This document shows positions 20,878-29,516 of a stretch of 64,000 nt of DNA, piece after piece. The position numbers were made by a program, and so were the translations under genes. Position 1 is the stretch's first letter. The number at the start of each line of letters is the position of its first letter. This DNA is from Tolumonas lignilytica (GTDB taxonomy: Bacteria > Pseudomonadota > Gammaproteobacteria > Enterobacterales > Aeromonadaceae), in the NCBI RefSeq assembly GCF_000527035.1, contig NZ_AZUK01000001.1:2662501-2726500 (forward strand), in the 5' to 3' direction. The notes beneath the pieces were generated by a model. That model was not told the origin of the DNA and made no database searches. It saw only the letters and a list, made by a program, of their open reading frames with translations.

Positions 20878-20920
20878 GTTGCCGTTCAAGGGATGGGGCT
20901 TGAATGGCAACATTTTTATT
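20878..20920 (+). terminator. Orphan hairpin with plus-strand T-run
   Basis: A 13-bp stem (gttgccgttcaag with cttgaatggcaac, one mismatch) with an 8-nt loop is followed on the plus strand by ATTTTTATT. No plus-strand gene precedes it. It lies 13 nt past the rlmJ stop and may also end that minus-strand transcript, although the minus-strand T-run is about 20 nt away. It could end an unannotated small RNA. Confidence 0.55.
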
Positions 20921-20923
20921 CAG

Positions 20924-21772
20924 TTAACACTCTGAATTATGCGATTTTATTTTCCAACTGGCCTGAGGGGATAAAGCCAGCAAGGAGCAAAGATCGGGCA
21001 ATAATTTTTCCAGTTGTTGTTCAAATTGCCAGGGCGGATTAAATATGGCCATGCCCGAACCGTGCATGCCCCAAGTCGGCGATTGCGCCTGAACACTGAG
21101 TTCAACCGTTAACATGGGGATACCCAATTTTTCACATTCTCTGAGCATACATTGACTGCGGTCTGCATCTTTCCCCAATAACGGATACCAGACGGCGTAG
21201 ATCCCCACGGCCCAGCGCTTCCAGGCTTTAGCTAACGTCTTGACGACACGCTCATAATCTTCTTTCAGTTCATAGGGCGGATCAATCAATGCCAGGCCCC
21301 GACGTGGGGTAGGCGGAGTCAGGGCCACTAATCCTTCAAATCCATCACGATGATGAAGTGCAACACGGTTATCTCGTTGCATATGCTGACGCAGGATGTC
21401 AATTTCATTGTTATGCAGTTCCATCAGGATCAGACGATCTTGTTCGCGCAACAGGGCACGAGCAATTTCTGGTGAACCGGGATAAAAGTGCAAAGTGTTG
21501 TCTGGATTCAACGCAGCAACACAATCCAGATAACTTTTCAGAGCCGGCCACTGTTCTCGCTGCGGCCAAAGGCGGGCAATGCCTTCTTCATATTCTGCTT
21601 TTTTATTCGCCCATTCGCCGGTGAGATCATAGCAACCACCACCGGAATGAGTATCAAGATAACAGAACGGTTTGTCCTTTTGTTTTAACTGATCGATCAA
21701 TAACGCAAGGACGGCGTGTTTAAGTATGTCGGCGTGGTTGCCGGCATGGAATGCGTGACGATAACTGAGCAT
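20924..21772 (-). CDS. rlmJ: 23S rRNA (adenine2030-N6)-methyltransferase
   Basis: This 282-residue SAM-dependent methyltransferase of the RlmJ (YhiR) family modifies A2030 in 23S rRNA. The N-terminal signature 'MLSYRHAFHAGNHADILKH' and 'YLDTHSGGGCYDL' (SAM site), together with the catalytic motif 'ALIDPPYELKEDY', identify it. It lies 2 nt after yheS on the same strand, so the two ribosome-linked genes probably form one transcript. Confidence 0.96.
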   Translation of the reverse strand: MLSYRHAFHAGNHADILKHAVLALLIDQLKQKDKPFCYLDTHSGGGCYDLTGEWANKKAEYEEGIARLWPQREQWPALKSYLDCVAALNPDNTLHFYPGSPEIARALLREQDRLILMELHNNEIDILRQHMQRDNRVALHHRDGFEGLVALTPPTPRRGLALIDPPYELKEDYERVVKTLAKAWKRWAVGIYAVWYPLLGKDADRSQCMLRECEKLGIPMLTVELSVQAQSPTWGMHGSGMAIFNPPWQFEQQLEKLLPDLCSLLALSPQASWKIKSHNSEC

Positions 21773-21774
21773 GA

Positions 21775-23712
21775 TTAATCCTGCGTTGCCAGTTCAGTGG
21801 CAAATTGTTGTTCCATTTGTTCTAGCTGTTCGGAAATATCCATCCATTCCAGCTCAATCTGTTCCAGTTCGTTTTTCAACGGACCTTGTTGTGATAACAG
21901 CCCTGTTAATTTAGCCTTGGCATCGTCCTGATAGATGGCCGGATCAGCCAGTGCTTGTTCCAGTTCATGCAGTTTTTGCTGAAGTTTCGCCATGAGCTGT
22001 TCATGTTTTTCCAGCTTTTGACGTAAAGGGCGGGTTTGTTGCCGAAAATCGGCTTCACGTCGTTTTTGATCCTTTCGTGCCGCTGCACTTTGCGGTGCAG
22101 CACTTGAGCTGGTTGTCGCGCTTTTGTTTTCCGCTGTGTTTTTATCTTGCTCAGTAAGCCATTTATGATAGTCGTCGAGATCGCCATCAAATGCTTCCAG
22201 CCGTTTATTATGCACCAGATAAAATTCATCTGTGGTGGTACGCAGTAAATGGCGGTCGTGCGAAACGATCACCATGGCCCCTTCAAAACCTTGTAGCGCC
22301 AGCGTCAGTGCTTCACGCATTTCCAGATCTAAATGGTTGGTCGGTTCATCGAGTAATAGCAGATTCGGTTTCTGCCAGACCAGCAGAGCTAACACCAAAC
22401 GTGCTTTCTCGCCGCCAGAGAAGGTATCCACCGGTTCTAATGCTTTATCACCGTGGAAACCAAAACCACCTAAAAAATTGCGTAGCTCTTGTTCAGGCCG
22501 GTTACCAGCCAGACGAGTAAGATGTTGTAACGGCGAATCGCCCTGTTGCAGGGATTCCAACTGATGCTGAGCAAAGTAACCGATTTTAACACCTTTGCTT
22601 GGTTCCAGTGTCCCAGAAAGGGGAATGAGTTCACCCGCCAGCAATTTAATGAAAGTCGATTTACCGGCACCATTTCGTCCTAACAGACCGATACGGGAGC
22701 CTGGTACCAGATTGAGCTTTATCTTTTCCAGAATCAGTTTGTCGCCATAACCAGCACTTAAATTTTCCATACTGATCAAAGGCGTGGGGAGTGCATCCGG
22801 TTCACGGAATTGGAACTGAAATTGCGAATCAACATGCGCCGGCAGGATCAATTCCATGCGCTCCATCGCTTTCAGACGGCTTTGTGCCTGACGCGCTTTG
22901 GTCGCTTTATAACGGAAGCGATCAACATAATCCTGCATCTTGCTTAAGGCTTGTTGTTGCTTCTCATACATCGATTGCTGTTGCGCTAAGGCCGAAGCTC
23001 GCTGGATCTCGAAATCCGAATAGCTGCCGGTATATTCGTTTAATTTTGCATTTTCGATATGAATGATGCGACCAATCACCCGATCCAGAAAATCGCGATC
23101 ATGAGAGATCAGGATCAATGTCCCGCGATAAGAGCGTAACCAGCTTTCCAGCCAGATCACGGCATCTAGATCGAGATGGTTGGTGGGTTCGTCAAGTAAT
23201 AACAGGTCGGAACGACAAATCAATGCCTGAGCCAGATTGAGACGCATCCGCCAGCCGCCGGAAAACGCCGATACGGGTTGCGCGTGTTGTTCACTGCTGA
23301 AACCTAAACCATGTAGCAGTTCACCGGCACGGGCGCGAACGGTATAGGCACCGGCTGCATCTAAACGGCCGTGCAATTCGGCAATGCGAATACCATCGCC
23401 TTGTTGTTCTGCCTGCTGCAACTGTTGCTCAAGGTGACGAAACTCTTTATCACCATCAATAACGTAATCCAGGGCAGAACATTCAAGTGCTGGGGTTTCC
23501 TGCGCCACGGTTGCCACCTGCCATTGGGCAGGGACAGAGACTGAACCGGCATCAACGGCCAGTTCATTTTTTAATAAAGCAAAAAAACTCGATTTTCCGC
23601 AGCCGTTTTTTCCAACCAGCCCTACTTTTTGACCCGGATGAATGGTGGCGGTAGCTTCTTCTAATAGAGGCTTATTGCCTCGTAGCAGCGTGATTTGAGA
23701 AACGATAATCAT
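21775..23712 (-). CDS. yheS: ABC-F family ATPase YheS
   Basis: This 645-residue cytoplasmic protein has two ABC domains and no membrane segment. ABC1 has 'GLVGKNGCGKSS' and 'FSGGWRMRLNLAQAL' with LLLLDEPTNHLDLD; ABC2 has 'GLLGRNGAGKST', 'FSGGEKARLVLALLV' and again a full Walker B. The linker between them (about 235-310) is rich in charged and Gln residues (P-site interaction motif region), and the C-terminal tail (about 530-645) is a predicted coiled coil. ABC-F proteins act on the ribosome; YheS has been linked to relief of certain stalled nascent chains. The frame extends to 23844, but MIIVSQITLLRG from 23712 matches E. coli YheS; no strong ribosome binding site is seen. Confidence 0.93.
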   Translation of the reverse strand: MIIVSQITLLRGNKPLLEEATATIHPGQKVGLVGKNGCGKSSFFALLKNELAVDAGSVSVPAQWQVATVAQETPALECSALDYVIDGDKEFRHLEQQLQQAEQQGDGIRIAELHGRLDAAGAYTVRARAGELLHGLGFSSEQHAQPVSAFSGGWRMRLNLAQALICRSDLLLLDEPTNHLDLDAVIWLESWLRSYRGTLILISHDRDFLDRVIGRIIHIENAKLNEYTGSYSDFEIQRASALAQQQSMYEKQQQALSKMQDYVDRFRYKATKARQAQSRLKAMERMELILPAHVDSQFQFQFREPDALPTPLISMENLSAGYGDKLILEKIKLNLVPGSRIGLLGRNGAGKSTFIKLLAGELIPLSGTLEPSKGVKIGYFAQHQLESLQQGDSPLQHLTRLAGNRPEQELRNFLGGFGFHGDKALEPVDTFSGGEKARLVLALLVWQKPNLLLLDEPTNHLDLEMREALTLALQGFEGAMVIVSHDRHLLRTTTDEFYLVHNKRLEAFDGDLDDYHKWLTEQDKNTAENKSATTSSSAAPQSAAARKDQKRREADFRQQTRPLRQKLEKHEQLMAKLQQKLHELEQALADPAIYQDDAKAKLTGLLSQQGPLKNELEQIELEWMDISEQLEQMEQQFATELATQD

Positions 23713-23860
23713 GACGGGAATATTCTGCGGCAAAAACAAAAGCGCATTATACGGGGAAAAGCGTTCTCCGGCAGCAGTTGAATGCTCAGGGGGTGATTGT
23801 GTTTCACCGGAATTTTCCGGTATGCTGGTGCGACTAGTTGTCATTTAACCAGGATGCATG

Positions 23861-24544
23861 ATGAAGATTACTCATTTGAGCGTAGTAACGCTGGATTACA
23901 CCGTATCAGACGATGCGGGCGAGGTGTTGGATACAACCGAAGGGCGTGAACCGCTGGTTTATCTGCATGGCAGTGGTTTTTTAGTGCCCGGCCTGGAAAA
24001 TGCCTTATATGATCGTGAAGAAGGCGATAGCTTTGAGCTGACCGTTCCTGCTATGGATGCATACGGTGAATATGAAGAATCTCTGGTGCAGGAAGTACCT
24101 GGTGAATTGTTTGACGGCATGGAAGTCGCGGAAGGTGATACTTTCGTTGCGGATACCGATGACGGTCACCGTCCGGTAACCATCGTTGAAGTTTCTGAAG
24201 ATTTTGTCAAAGTCGATGCGAACCACCCACTGGCGGGTATGGATCTGCATTTCAAAGTCAATGTACGCGGTGTTCGTGCGGCGACAGCGGAAGAGATCGC
24301 GCATGGCCACGTTCATGGCGATGACGAAGGCTGTGGTCATCACCACCATCATCATCATGAACATGGCGGTGAAGGTTGCTGCGGTGGGCATGGACACTCA
24401 CACGGTGGCGAAGGTTGCTGTGGTGGTCATGGTCATGACCATGATGATGCTCATGAATGCTGTGGTGGTAAAGGCCATGCTCATGCCGCTGATGAAGATG
24501 AAGCGCATGAATGCTGCGGCGGCCACGGCGGCTGTAAGCACTAA
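23861..24544 (+). CDS. slyD: FKBP-type peptidyl-prolyl isomerase and metallochaperone SlyD
   Basis: This 227-residue protein has an FKBP domain (about 1-68 and 130-147) interrupted by the insert-in-flap chaperone domain (about 69-129). A metal-binding tail runs from about residue 148 to the end and contains about 22 His and 10 Cys, including seven consecutive His and four CCGG units in GEGCCGG or HECCGG contexts. SlyD supplies nickel to hydrogenase maturation and helps folding. The tail is longer and more repetitive than in the 196-residue E. coli protein. Two adjacent ATGs exist; the second (23861) has AGGA 6 nt upstream. It is divergent from yheS, as in E. coli. Confidence 0.95.
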   Translation: MKITHLSVVTLDYTVSDDAGEVLDTTEGREPLVYLHGSGFLVPGLENALYDREEGDSFELTVPAMDAYGEYEESLVQEVPGELFDGMEVAEGDTFVADTDDGHRPVTIVEVSEDFVKVDANHPLAGMDLHFKVNVRGVRAATAEEIAHGHVHGDDEGCGHHHHHHHEHGGEGCCGGHGHSHGGEGCCGGHGHDHDDAHECCGGKGHAHAADEDEAHECCGGHGGCKH

Positions 24545-24545
24545 T

Positions 24546-24575
24546 AAAAAATCCCGCCTAGTGCGGGATTTTTTA
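24546..24575. terminator. Bidirectional terminator between slyD and fur
   Basis: The stem aaatcccgc/gcgggattt has an A-run before and a T-run after, between convergent genes. Confidence 0.9.
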
Positions 24576-24597
24576 TACCGGATCATCAATATCCAGA

Positions 24598-25032
24598 CTA
24601 TTTTTTGCGATTAATGCATTCTTCTTTGTTATTGCAGTGTCCGTATAGGTACAGACTGTGATTAGTCAGCGTCATACCGTGTTGCACCGCAATTTCTTTC
24701 TGTCGCTGTTCAATGACGTCATCAGAGAATTCAACAACAGTGCCACAATCCAGACAAACCAGATGGTCATGATGATGTTGCTGGGCTAATTCAAAAACTG
24801 ACTTGCCCCCTTCAAAATGATGACGAGTCACGATGCCGGCATCATCAAACTGATTTAATACGCGGTAGACAGTGGCCAAGCCAATCTCTTCACCATTGTC
24901 CAGCAGCAGTTTATAAAGGTCTTCCGCACTGATGTGCTGACATTCAGGCTGGCGCAGATATTCTAAAATTTTCACGCGCGGCGAAGTAATTTTTAGGCCT
25001 GCATCTTTTAATTGCTGATTATGGTCTGTCAT
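24598..25032 (-). CDS. fur: Ferric uptake regulator Fur
   Basis: This 144-residue Fe(II)-dependent repressor has a winged helix (about 1-82, recognition part 'GLATVYRVLNQF') and a dimerisation/metal domain with 'HHHDHLVCLDCG' (about 86-97, Cys93 and Cys96) and a second Cys pair (Cys133, Cys139). It controls iron acquisition genes. It follows fldA on the same strand, as in E. coli, but a clear terminator separates them. A TATAAT at 25085-25090 on the minus strand is a probable -10 element; the -35 is weak. I saw no good Fur box in the 115 nt upstream. Confidence 0.97.
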   Translation of the reverse strand: MTDHNQQLKDAGLKITSPRVKILEYLRQPECQHISAEDLYKLLLDNGEEIGLATVYRVLNQFDDAGIVTRHHFEGGKSVFELAQQHHHDHLVCLDCGTVVEFSDDVIEQRQKEIAVQHGMTLTNHSLYLYGHCNNKEECINRKK

Positions 25033-25147
25033 AGCTCTCTATATCTTTGGGGCAGTTTGAGACTGCTGCGAGTAGGGCTTATCCATTATAGGGTGCAAAA
25101 GTAATAAAAAGAAATGTGTTACGTAGGGGATTCTTGATCCCGCATAA

Positions 25148-25178
25148 AATAAAGCCTGCAGTGATAACAGGCTTTATT
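25148..25178 (-). terminator. Terminator of fldA
   Basis: The stem aataaagcctg/caggctttatt lies just after the fldA stop, with T's continuing on the minus strand (complement of AAAATAAAG). Confidence 0.85.
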
Positions 25179-25192
25179 AAAACGAAATGGAG

Positions 25193-25717
25193 TTAAGCCA
25201 GTTCCGCTAAACACATTTCTTCGCGCAATTGTTGGCACCAGGCGGTCACGCGTTCAGCGGTTAATTCTGGTTGACGATCTTCGTCAATGCCCAAACCAAC
25301 GAAGTGTTTATCGTCAACCAAGGCTTTTGACGCTTCAAATTGATAGCTGTCAGTTGGCCAGTAACCCACAATGGTGGCGCCTTTTGCCTGAACGAGATCA
25401 CGTAACGTGCCCATCGCATCCAGGAAATATTCGGCATAATCCTCTTGGTCACCACATCCAAAGATGGCAACCAGTTTGCTACTGAAGTCGATTTTTTCTA
25501 ATTCAGGGAAAAAGTCATCCCAGTCTGCCTGCGATTCACCGTAATACCAGGTTGGAATTCCCAGGATCAGAAAATCGTACTTTTCAAAGTCAGTGCGAGT
25601 ACATTGAGCCACATCCAGTACATCAACCAGATCGCTACCCAATTCTTTCTGGATCATGCCAGCGACGGCTTCTGTGTTGCCGGTGTCACTGCCAAAGAAC
25701 AGACCTATCAGTGCCAT
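25193..25717 (-). CDS. fldA: Flavodoxin I
   Basis: This 174-residue FMN electron carrier serves, among others, anaerobic radical enzymes; in E. coli it reduces the pyruvate formate-lyase activating enzyme, whose homologue is also in this window. The FMN phosphate loop is 'FFGSDTGNTEAV' (about 6-17), with flavin-stacking 'PTWYYGESQADWDDF' and 'FGCGDQEDYAEYF'. The frame opens 11 codons earlier, but MALIGLFFG from 25717 matches the family, with AAGGAT 10 nt upstream. ybfE lies just upstream on the same strand. Confidence 0.96.
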   Translation of the reverse strand: MALIGLFFGSDTGNTEAVAGMIQKELGSDLVDVLDVAQCTRTDFEKYDFLILGIPTWYYGESQADWDDFFPELEKIDFSSKLVAIFGCGDQEDYAEYFLDAMGTLRDLVQAKGATIVGYWPTDSYQFEASKALVDDKHFVGLGIDEDRQPELTAERVTAWCQQLREEMCLAELA

Positions 25718-25762
25718 AAGATGAGTTATCCTTATTTCGTCGGAATTCAAAAACGCTGTTTA

Positions 25763-26056
25763 TTATTCTAGCTGGACGGAGCGTTGAGCGCTAACGTATT
25801 CCCGGACTAACTCTTGAATGAGTTCCGACCGACTGATACTGCGTGCATCTGCCAACTGATTGAGATCATCCAATAACTCGGCTTCGAGTTTCAGTTCCAC
25901 CCGATGGAGCCCTTTTTCCTTATCCCGTTTGAGTTGATTCCGTTTGTTGATCTTCAACTGCAAATCGCGGGGATGAGGATTGGTTTTGGGGCGCCCTGGA
26001 CGCTTTTCATCAGCAAACAGATCCAGTGTTGTGCGATCCGATTGATGTTTTGCCAT
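25763..26056 (-). CDS. ybfE: LexA-regulated CopG-like protein YbfE
   Basis: This 97-residue basic protein closely follows E. coli YbfE: 'DRTTLDLFADEKRPGRPKTN' at the start, 'INKRNQLKRDK' in the middle, and a C-terminal ribbon-helix-helix like segment (RVELKLEAELLDDLN, then SRSELIQELVREY). The E. coli gene is a member of the LexA regulon; its function is unknown, and the fold suggests DNA binding. The frame opens at 26113, but the ATG at 26056 gives the family's length. I could not find a convincing LexA box here. Confidence 0.88.
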   Translation of the reverse strand: MAKHQSDRTTLDLFADEKRPGRPKTNPHPRDLQLKINKRNQLKRDKEKGLHRVELKLEAELLDDLNQLADARSISRSELIQELVREYVSAQRSVQLE

Positions 26057-26161
26057 ATATAAAACTACTGCCAGACAAGGTTCAGGTGCGAGCATTCTCA
26101 ATAGGGGGCGCACTATACCACAATGTGCAAGAAAGCATAACGCACGATAGTGAATGAACGG

Positions 26162-26947
26162 TCAGTTTGTCTGTAATAGAAATCGTTCCACAATGCCATT
26201 AAACAGCTGTGGTTTTTCTGCATGTAACCAATGGCCACACCCTGCCATGATTCGGGCTGTGGCATTGGGAAAATGGGCTTTGATGGCCATTTGATGCGCT
26301 GCTTGCAGATAATCAGACTCACCACCTTTAATAAACAAGGTGGCCCCGGCATAGTGTTTTTCTGCAGCAAATGGCCAACCCATGATGTCGGAATAATGGG
26401 TTTTCAGGGTATTGAGATTGAATTGCCAGTGTGTGGGATTTTCACTGCTGAACGATTTTAATAGAAATTGACGCACGGCAGGATCAGACACATGTTGGCT
26501 CATCAGCTCATCTGCCGCTTTACGGGAAGTGACGGTTGATGTTTCTGCCACGGCAGTCAATGCCGCAAAGACGGATAAATGACGATGCTCTTGATAATTG
26601 ACGGGAGCTATATCTGCTACGACGAGCGAGGCGACACGGTTCGGTTCAGTGAGTGCCATTGCCATCGCCACTTTGCCGCCCATTGAATGCCCAATCAGAT
26701 GAGCCTTCGGTAACCCCAGAGTTTGCAGTAACGCCAGAATATCCTGACTCATGGCGTGATAGTCCATATCAGCATGCCATTCAGATAATCCGTGATTTCT
26801 GATATCGACCGTGATCACCGAATAGTGTGACATCAGCTGTTGCTTCAGTAAGCCCAGATTGTCTTGTTTTCCAAATAAACCATGTAACAACACGATAGGG
26901 GTAGTTTCGGCTGCCATAACGGGGGTTATCTGGTAATTCAGTTTCAC
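26162..26947 (-). CDS. ybfF: Alpha/beta hydrolase esterase YbfF
   Basis: This 261-residue esterase of the alpha/beta hydrolase fold has the oxyanion segment 'VLLHGLFGKQDN' (about 19-30), nucleophile Ser88 in GHSMGG, and the catalytic His in 'GCGHWLHAEKP' near residue 240. The E. coli protein hydrolyses acyl-CoA and short esters in vitro; its natural substrate is uncertain. The order ybfF-ybfE-fldA-fur, with seqA-pgm divergent, matches the E. coli locus. Confidence 0.93.
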   Translation of the reverse strand: MKLNYQITPVMAAETTPIVLLHGLFGKQDNLGLLKQQLMSHYSVITVDIRNHGLSEWHADMDYHAMSQDILALLQTLGLPKAHLIGHSMGGKVAMAMALTEPNRVASLVVADIAPVNYQEHRHLSVFAALTAVAETSTVTSRKAADELMSQHVSDPAVRQFLLKSFSSENPTHWQFNLNTLKTHYSDIMGWPFAAEKHYAGATLFIKGGESDYLQAAHQMAIKAHFPNATARIMAGCGHWLHAEKPQLFNGIVERFLLQTN

Positions 26948-27250
26948 AGAAATATCCTTGCATGATTTAGTAACTTTATATTAACAAATTACAGTCAGTG
27001 CCGTGAACCCGCCTAACGAATGGATCCCAAAGATAGATTTGTTTTGTTGTTTTGCGGAAACACCTAATTGGCAAAATTAGCGAACAAAATGAGGGATCAG
27101 TCACGTGTGAGAATGTTATCGGATGTATTGCTTCTGGTTTTATGCCACTGTAATCACTCTGCGTGCTAAACACAGAGGGTTAGGTTTGCCGCTGTGGCTT
27201 ATGTATAATCCGGCTGTTGTCTATATTCAAAGTTGTCGGAACCAAAAAGA
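26948..27250. other. 303-nt intergenic region between divergent ybfF and seqA
   Basis: It should hold the promoters of both operons. On the plus strand a TATAAT at 27204-27209, 42 nt before the seqA start, is a likely -10 element; its -35 is poor. A short inverted repeat, ctctg/cagag, at 27157-27176 precedes it. No open frame with family resemblance is present. Confidence 0.45.
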
Positions 27251-27769
27251 ATGAAAACCATTGAGGTTGATGATCAGATATACCGTTACATTGCCAGCCG
27301 TACCTTGCACATTGGTGAGAGTGCTTCTGATATTTTAAGACGCCTGCTTGCTTTGCCCTCGGATGCGGATCCGACAATTTCTGCGGTATCTGTTCATGAA
27401 GCAACGCCAGAACATATTGGTGAAGTTTCAACTGATGTTCTGTTTACCTTGCTTAACGATGTACAACTGGCAAAGGAAGAGAGTGCGATTGCACGTTTTA
27501 TGTTGATTCTTTCTGCATTGTATCGTTCTCAACCCGATGCTTTCAGACGTGCGGCTGACATTAAAGGCCGAAAGCGGATCTATTTTGCTGAAGACCCTCA
27601 GGCCTTGCTGGATAACGGCACCACAACCAAGCCTAAACCTGTCCCGGAAACCCCATACTGGGTGATTACTAACACGAATACTGGCCGTAAGCGCTTGATT
27701 ATTGAGCAGTTAATGCAGGCCATGGGCTACTCTGCAGAAACTATCGCAGAGGTTTGTAACAAGGTATAA
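27251..27769 (+). CDS. seqA: Negative modulator of replication initiation SeqA
   Basis: This 172-residue protein binds hemimethylated GATC sites, sequesters oriC after initiation and organises new DNA. The N-terminal multimerisation part opens with MKTIEVDD and contains 'SRTLHIGESASDILRRLL'; the C-terminal GATC-binding domain has 'TPYWVITNTNTGRKR'. A TTG at 27233 is in frame, but the ATG at 27251 is the family start. pgm follows after 18 nt, as in E. coli. Its presence implies Dam methylation in this organism. Confidence 0.96.
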   Translation: MKTIEVDDQIYRYIASRTLHIGESASDILRRLLALPSDADPTISAVSVHEATPEHIGEVSTDVLFTLLNDVQLAKEESAIARFMLILSALYRSQPDAFRRAADIKGRKRIYFAEDPQALLDNGTTTKPKPVPETPYWVITNTNTGRKRLIIEQLMQAMGYSAETIAEVCNKV

Positions 27770-27787
27770 AAGAACAGGAAGTCGTAT

Positions 27788-29437
27788 ATGGCACAACATC
27801 CCCATGCAGGCAAACCCGCCCGCGTTGAAGATTTAACTAACATTCCTCGTCTGGTGGCTGCCTACTATCTGAATAAACCGGATATGTCACTGCCGGAACA
27901 ACGTGTGGCTTTTGGTACTTCCGGCCACCGCGGCAGTTCACTGCACAGCGCGTTTACTGAATCTCATATCCAGGCAGTCAGTCAGGCATTGGCTGAATAT
28001 CGTCAAAGCAAAAACATTACCGGCCCATTGTTCATTGGTATGGATACGCACGCGTTGTCTGAAGCGGCATTAGCCAGTGCGGTCCAGGTATTAGCTGCCA
28101 ACGGTGTCAAAGTACGCATTCAACAAGGGTTAGGTTATACCCCGACACCGGTAGTTTCACATGCGATCCTGACATACAACCGTGCGGGTCATGCTGATCA
28201 GGCGGATGGCGTGGTGATCACACCGTCGCACAATCCACCGGAAGATGGTGGCTTCAAATACAACCCACCACATGGTGGCCCAGCGGAAGGCGAGATCACC
28301 AAATGGGTGGAAGATCGTGCGAACCAGATCCTGGAAAACGGGTCTGTTGACGTTAAAGTCATGCCATATGCGGCAGCTATCGCATCTGAGTTTGTAGAAG
28401 AGTACGACTACGTTGCGCCTTATGTAAATGATTTGGGCAATGTGCTGGATATGGAAGCTATCCGTAAGTCCGGTATCAAGATTGGTGTTGACCCATTGGG
28501 CGGTGCTGGTGTTGCGTATTGGGATGTGATCGCGAAAACGTATGGTCTAAACATCGAAGTGGTGAATTACCGCGTTGATCCGACCTTCTCGTTCATGACG
28601 CTGGATAAAGATGGCAAAGTGCGTATGGATTGCTCCAGCCCATGGGCGATGGCGAGCCTGATCAGCCTGAAAGATAAGTTTGATATTGCCTTAGGTAACG
28701 ATCCTGATTATGACCGCCATGGCATTGTCACCAAATCTGGGCTGATGAATCCAAACCATTATCTGGCGGTGGCCATTCAGTATCTGTTTACACACCGTCC
28801 ACACTGGCCAGCCCAAGCGGCTGTGGGTAAAACACTGGTGTCTTCTTCGATCATTGATCGTGTTGCGGGCAAGATTGGTCGTGACCTGAAAGAAGTGCCT
28901 GTTGGTTTCAAATGGTTTGTGGATGGTCTGTTTGACGGCAGTTTCGGTTTTGGTGGCGAAGAGAGTGCGGGTGCTTCCTTCCTACGTAAAGACGGTTCAG
29001 TCTGGACAACCGATAAAGATGGTTTCATTCTGGCGCTGTTGGCGGCAGAAATCATTGCAGTCACCGGCAAAGATCCTCAACAGCTGTATAACGCATTGAC
29101 AGAAGAGTTTGGTGCACCGGTTTATCGTCGTATTGATGCTCCGGCAAATACTGCGCAAAAATCAGTGCTGTCCAAACTGAGCCCTGACCTTGTAGAAGCA
29201 ACCATGCTGGCAGGTGAGCCAATTCTGGCTAAACTGACCAAAGCGCCGGGCAACAATGCAGCCATCGGTGGCCTGAAAGTGGTGACTGAAAATGGCTGGT
29301 TCGCGGCACGTCCGAGTGGTACCGAGTCTATCTACAAAATTTACATGGAAAGCTTCAAAGGCGAAGCCCATCTGGATGCGATCCAGAAGGAAGCGCAGCA
29401 GATCGTATCCGCTGCATTGGCTAAAGCTGGCGTGTAA
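27788..29437 (+). CDS. pgm: Phosphoglucomutase (alpha-D-glucose phosphate-specific)
   Basis: This 549-residue cytoplasmic enzyme interconverts glucose 1-phosphate and glucose 6-phosphate, linking the glucose imported by PtsG to glycogen and UDP-glucose synthesis. The sugar-binding '[10 protein letters not shown]' (about 42-51), the phosphoserine Ser147 in '[12 protein letters not shown]', the metal loop 'DPDYDRHG' and the C-terminal phosphate-binding '[12 protein letters not shown]' are intact. It is co-transcribed with seqA and ends at a strong terminator. Confidence 0.97.
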   Translation: MAQHPHAGKPARVEDLTNIPRLVAAYYLNKPDMSLPEQRVAFGTSGHRGSSLHSAFTESHIQAVSQALAEYRQSKNITGPLFIGMDTHALSEAALASAVQVLAANGVKVRIQQGLGYTPTPVVSHAILTYNRAGHADQADGVVITPSHNPPEDGGFKYNPPHGGPAEGEITKWVEDRANQILENGSVDVKVMPYAAAIASEFVEEYDYVAPYVNDLGNVLDMEAIRKSGIKIGVDPLGGAGVAYWDVIAKTYGLNIEVVNYRVDPTFSFMTLDKDGKVRMDCSSPWAMASLISLKDKFDIALGNDPDYDRHGIVTKSGLMNPNHYLAVAIQYLFTHRPHWPAQAAVGKTLVSSSIIDRVAGKIGRDLKEVPVGFKWFVDGLFDGSFGFGGEESAGASFLRKDGSVWTTDKDGFILALLAAEIIAVTGKDPQQLYNALTEEFGAPVYRRIDAPANTAQKSVLSKLSPDLVEATMLAGEPILAKLTKAPGNNAAIGGLKVVTENGWFAARPSGTESIYKIYMESFKGEAHLDAIQKEAQQIVSAALAKAGV

Positions 29438-29468
29438 TTACGTTAGATTGCCATTATTGTGGATAAAG

Positions 29469-29496
29469 AAAAGCCCTGAATTTTCAGGGCTTTTTA
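29469..29496. terminator. Bidirectional terminator between pgm and sapF
   Basis: The stem aaagccctga/tcagggcttt has A's before and TTTTT after, between convergent genes. Confidence 0.9.
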
Positions 29497-29516
29497 CTTT
29501 CTGCTCGTTGCCAAAT

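Larger units (their letters stand above)
20524..20923. other. 400-nt intergenic region between rlmJ and the decarboxylase gene
   Basis: It contains the decarboxylase promoter and a leader of about 90 nt with two small hairpins (tcactggtga near 20557-20566 and gggcggtggccc followed by T's on the minus strand), and an orphan hairpin with a plus-strand T-run at 20878-20920. Between about 20700 and 20870 it is AT-rich with no convincing gene. A 27-codon frame near 20719 was considered and rejected. Confidence 0.6.

Noticed and set aside
24186-24614. 142-codon frame overlapping slyD, Met/Thr/Ala repeats
   Set aside because: It arises from the His/Cys repeat codons of slyD read in another frame.
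26057-26160. LexA box upstream of ybfE
   Set aside because: E. coli ybfE has one, but I found no CTGT-N8-ACAG pattern here.
27233-27250. TTG start for seqA six codons upstream
   Set aside because: Family proteins begin at MKTIEVDD, encoded at 27251.
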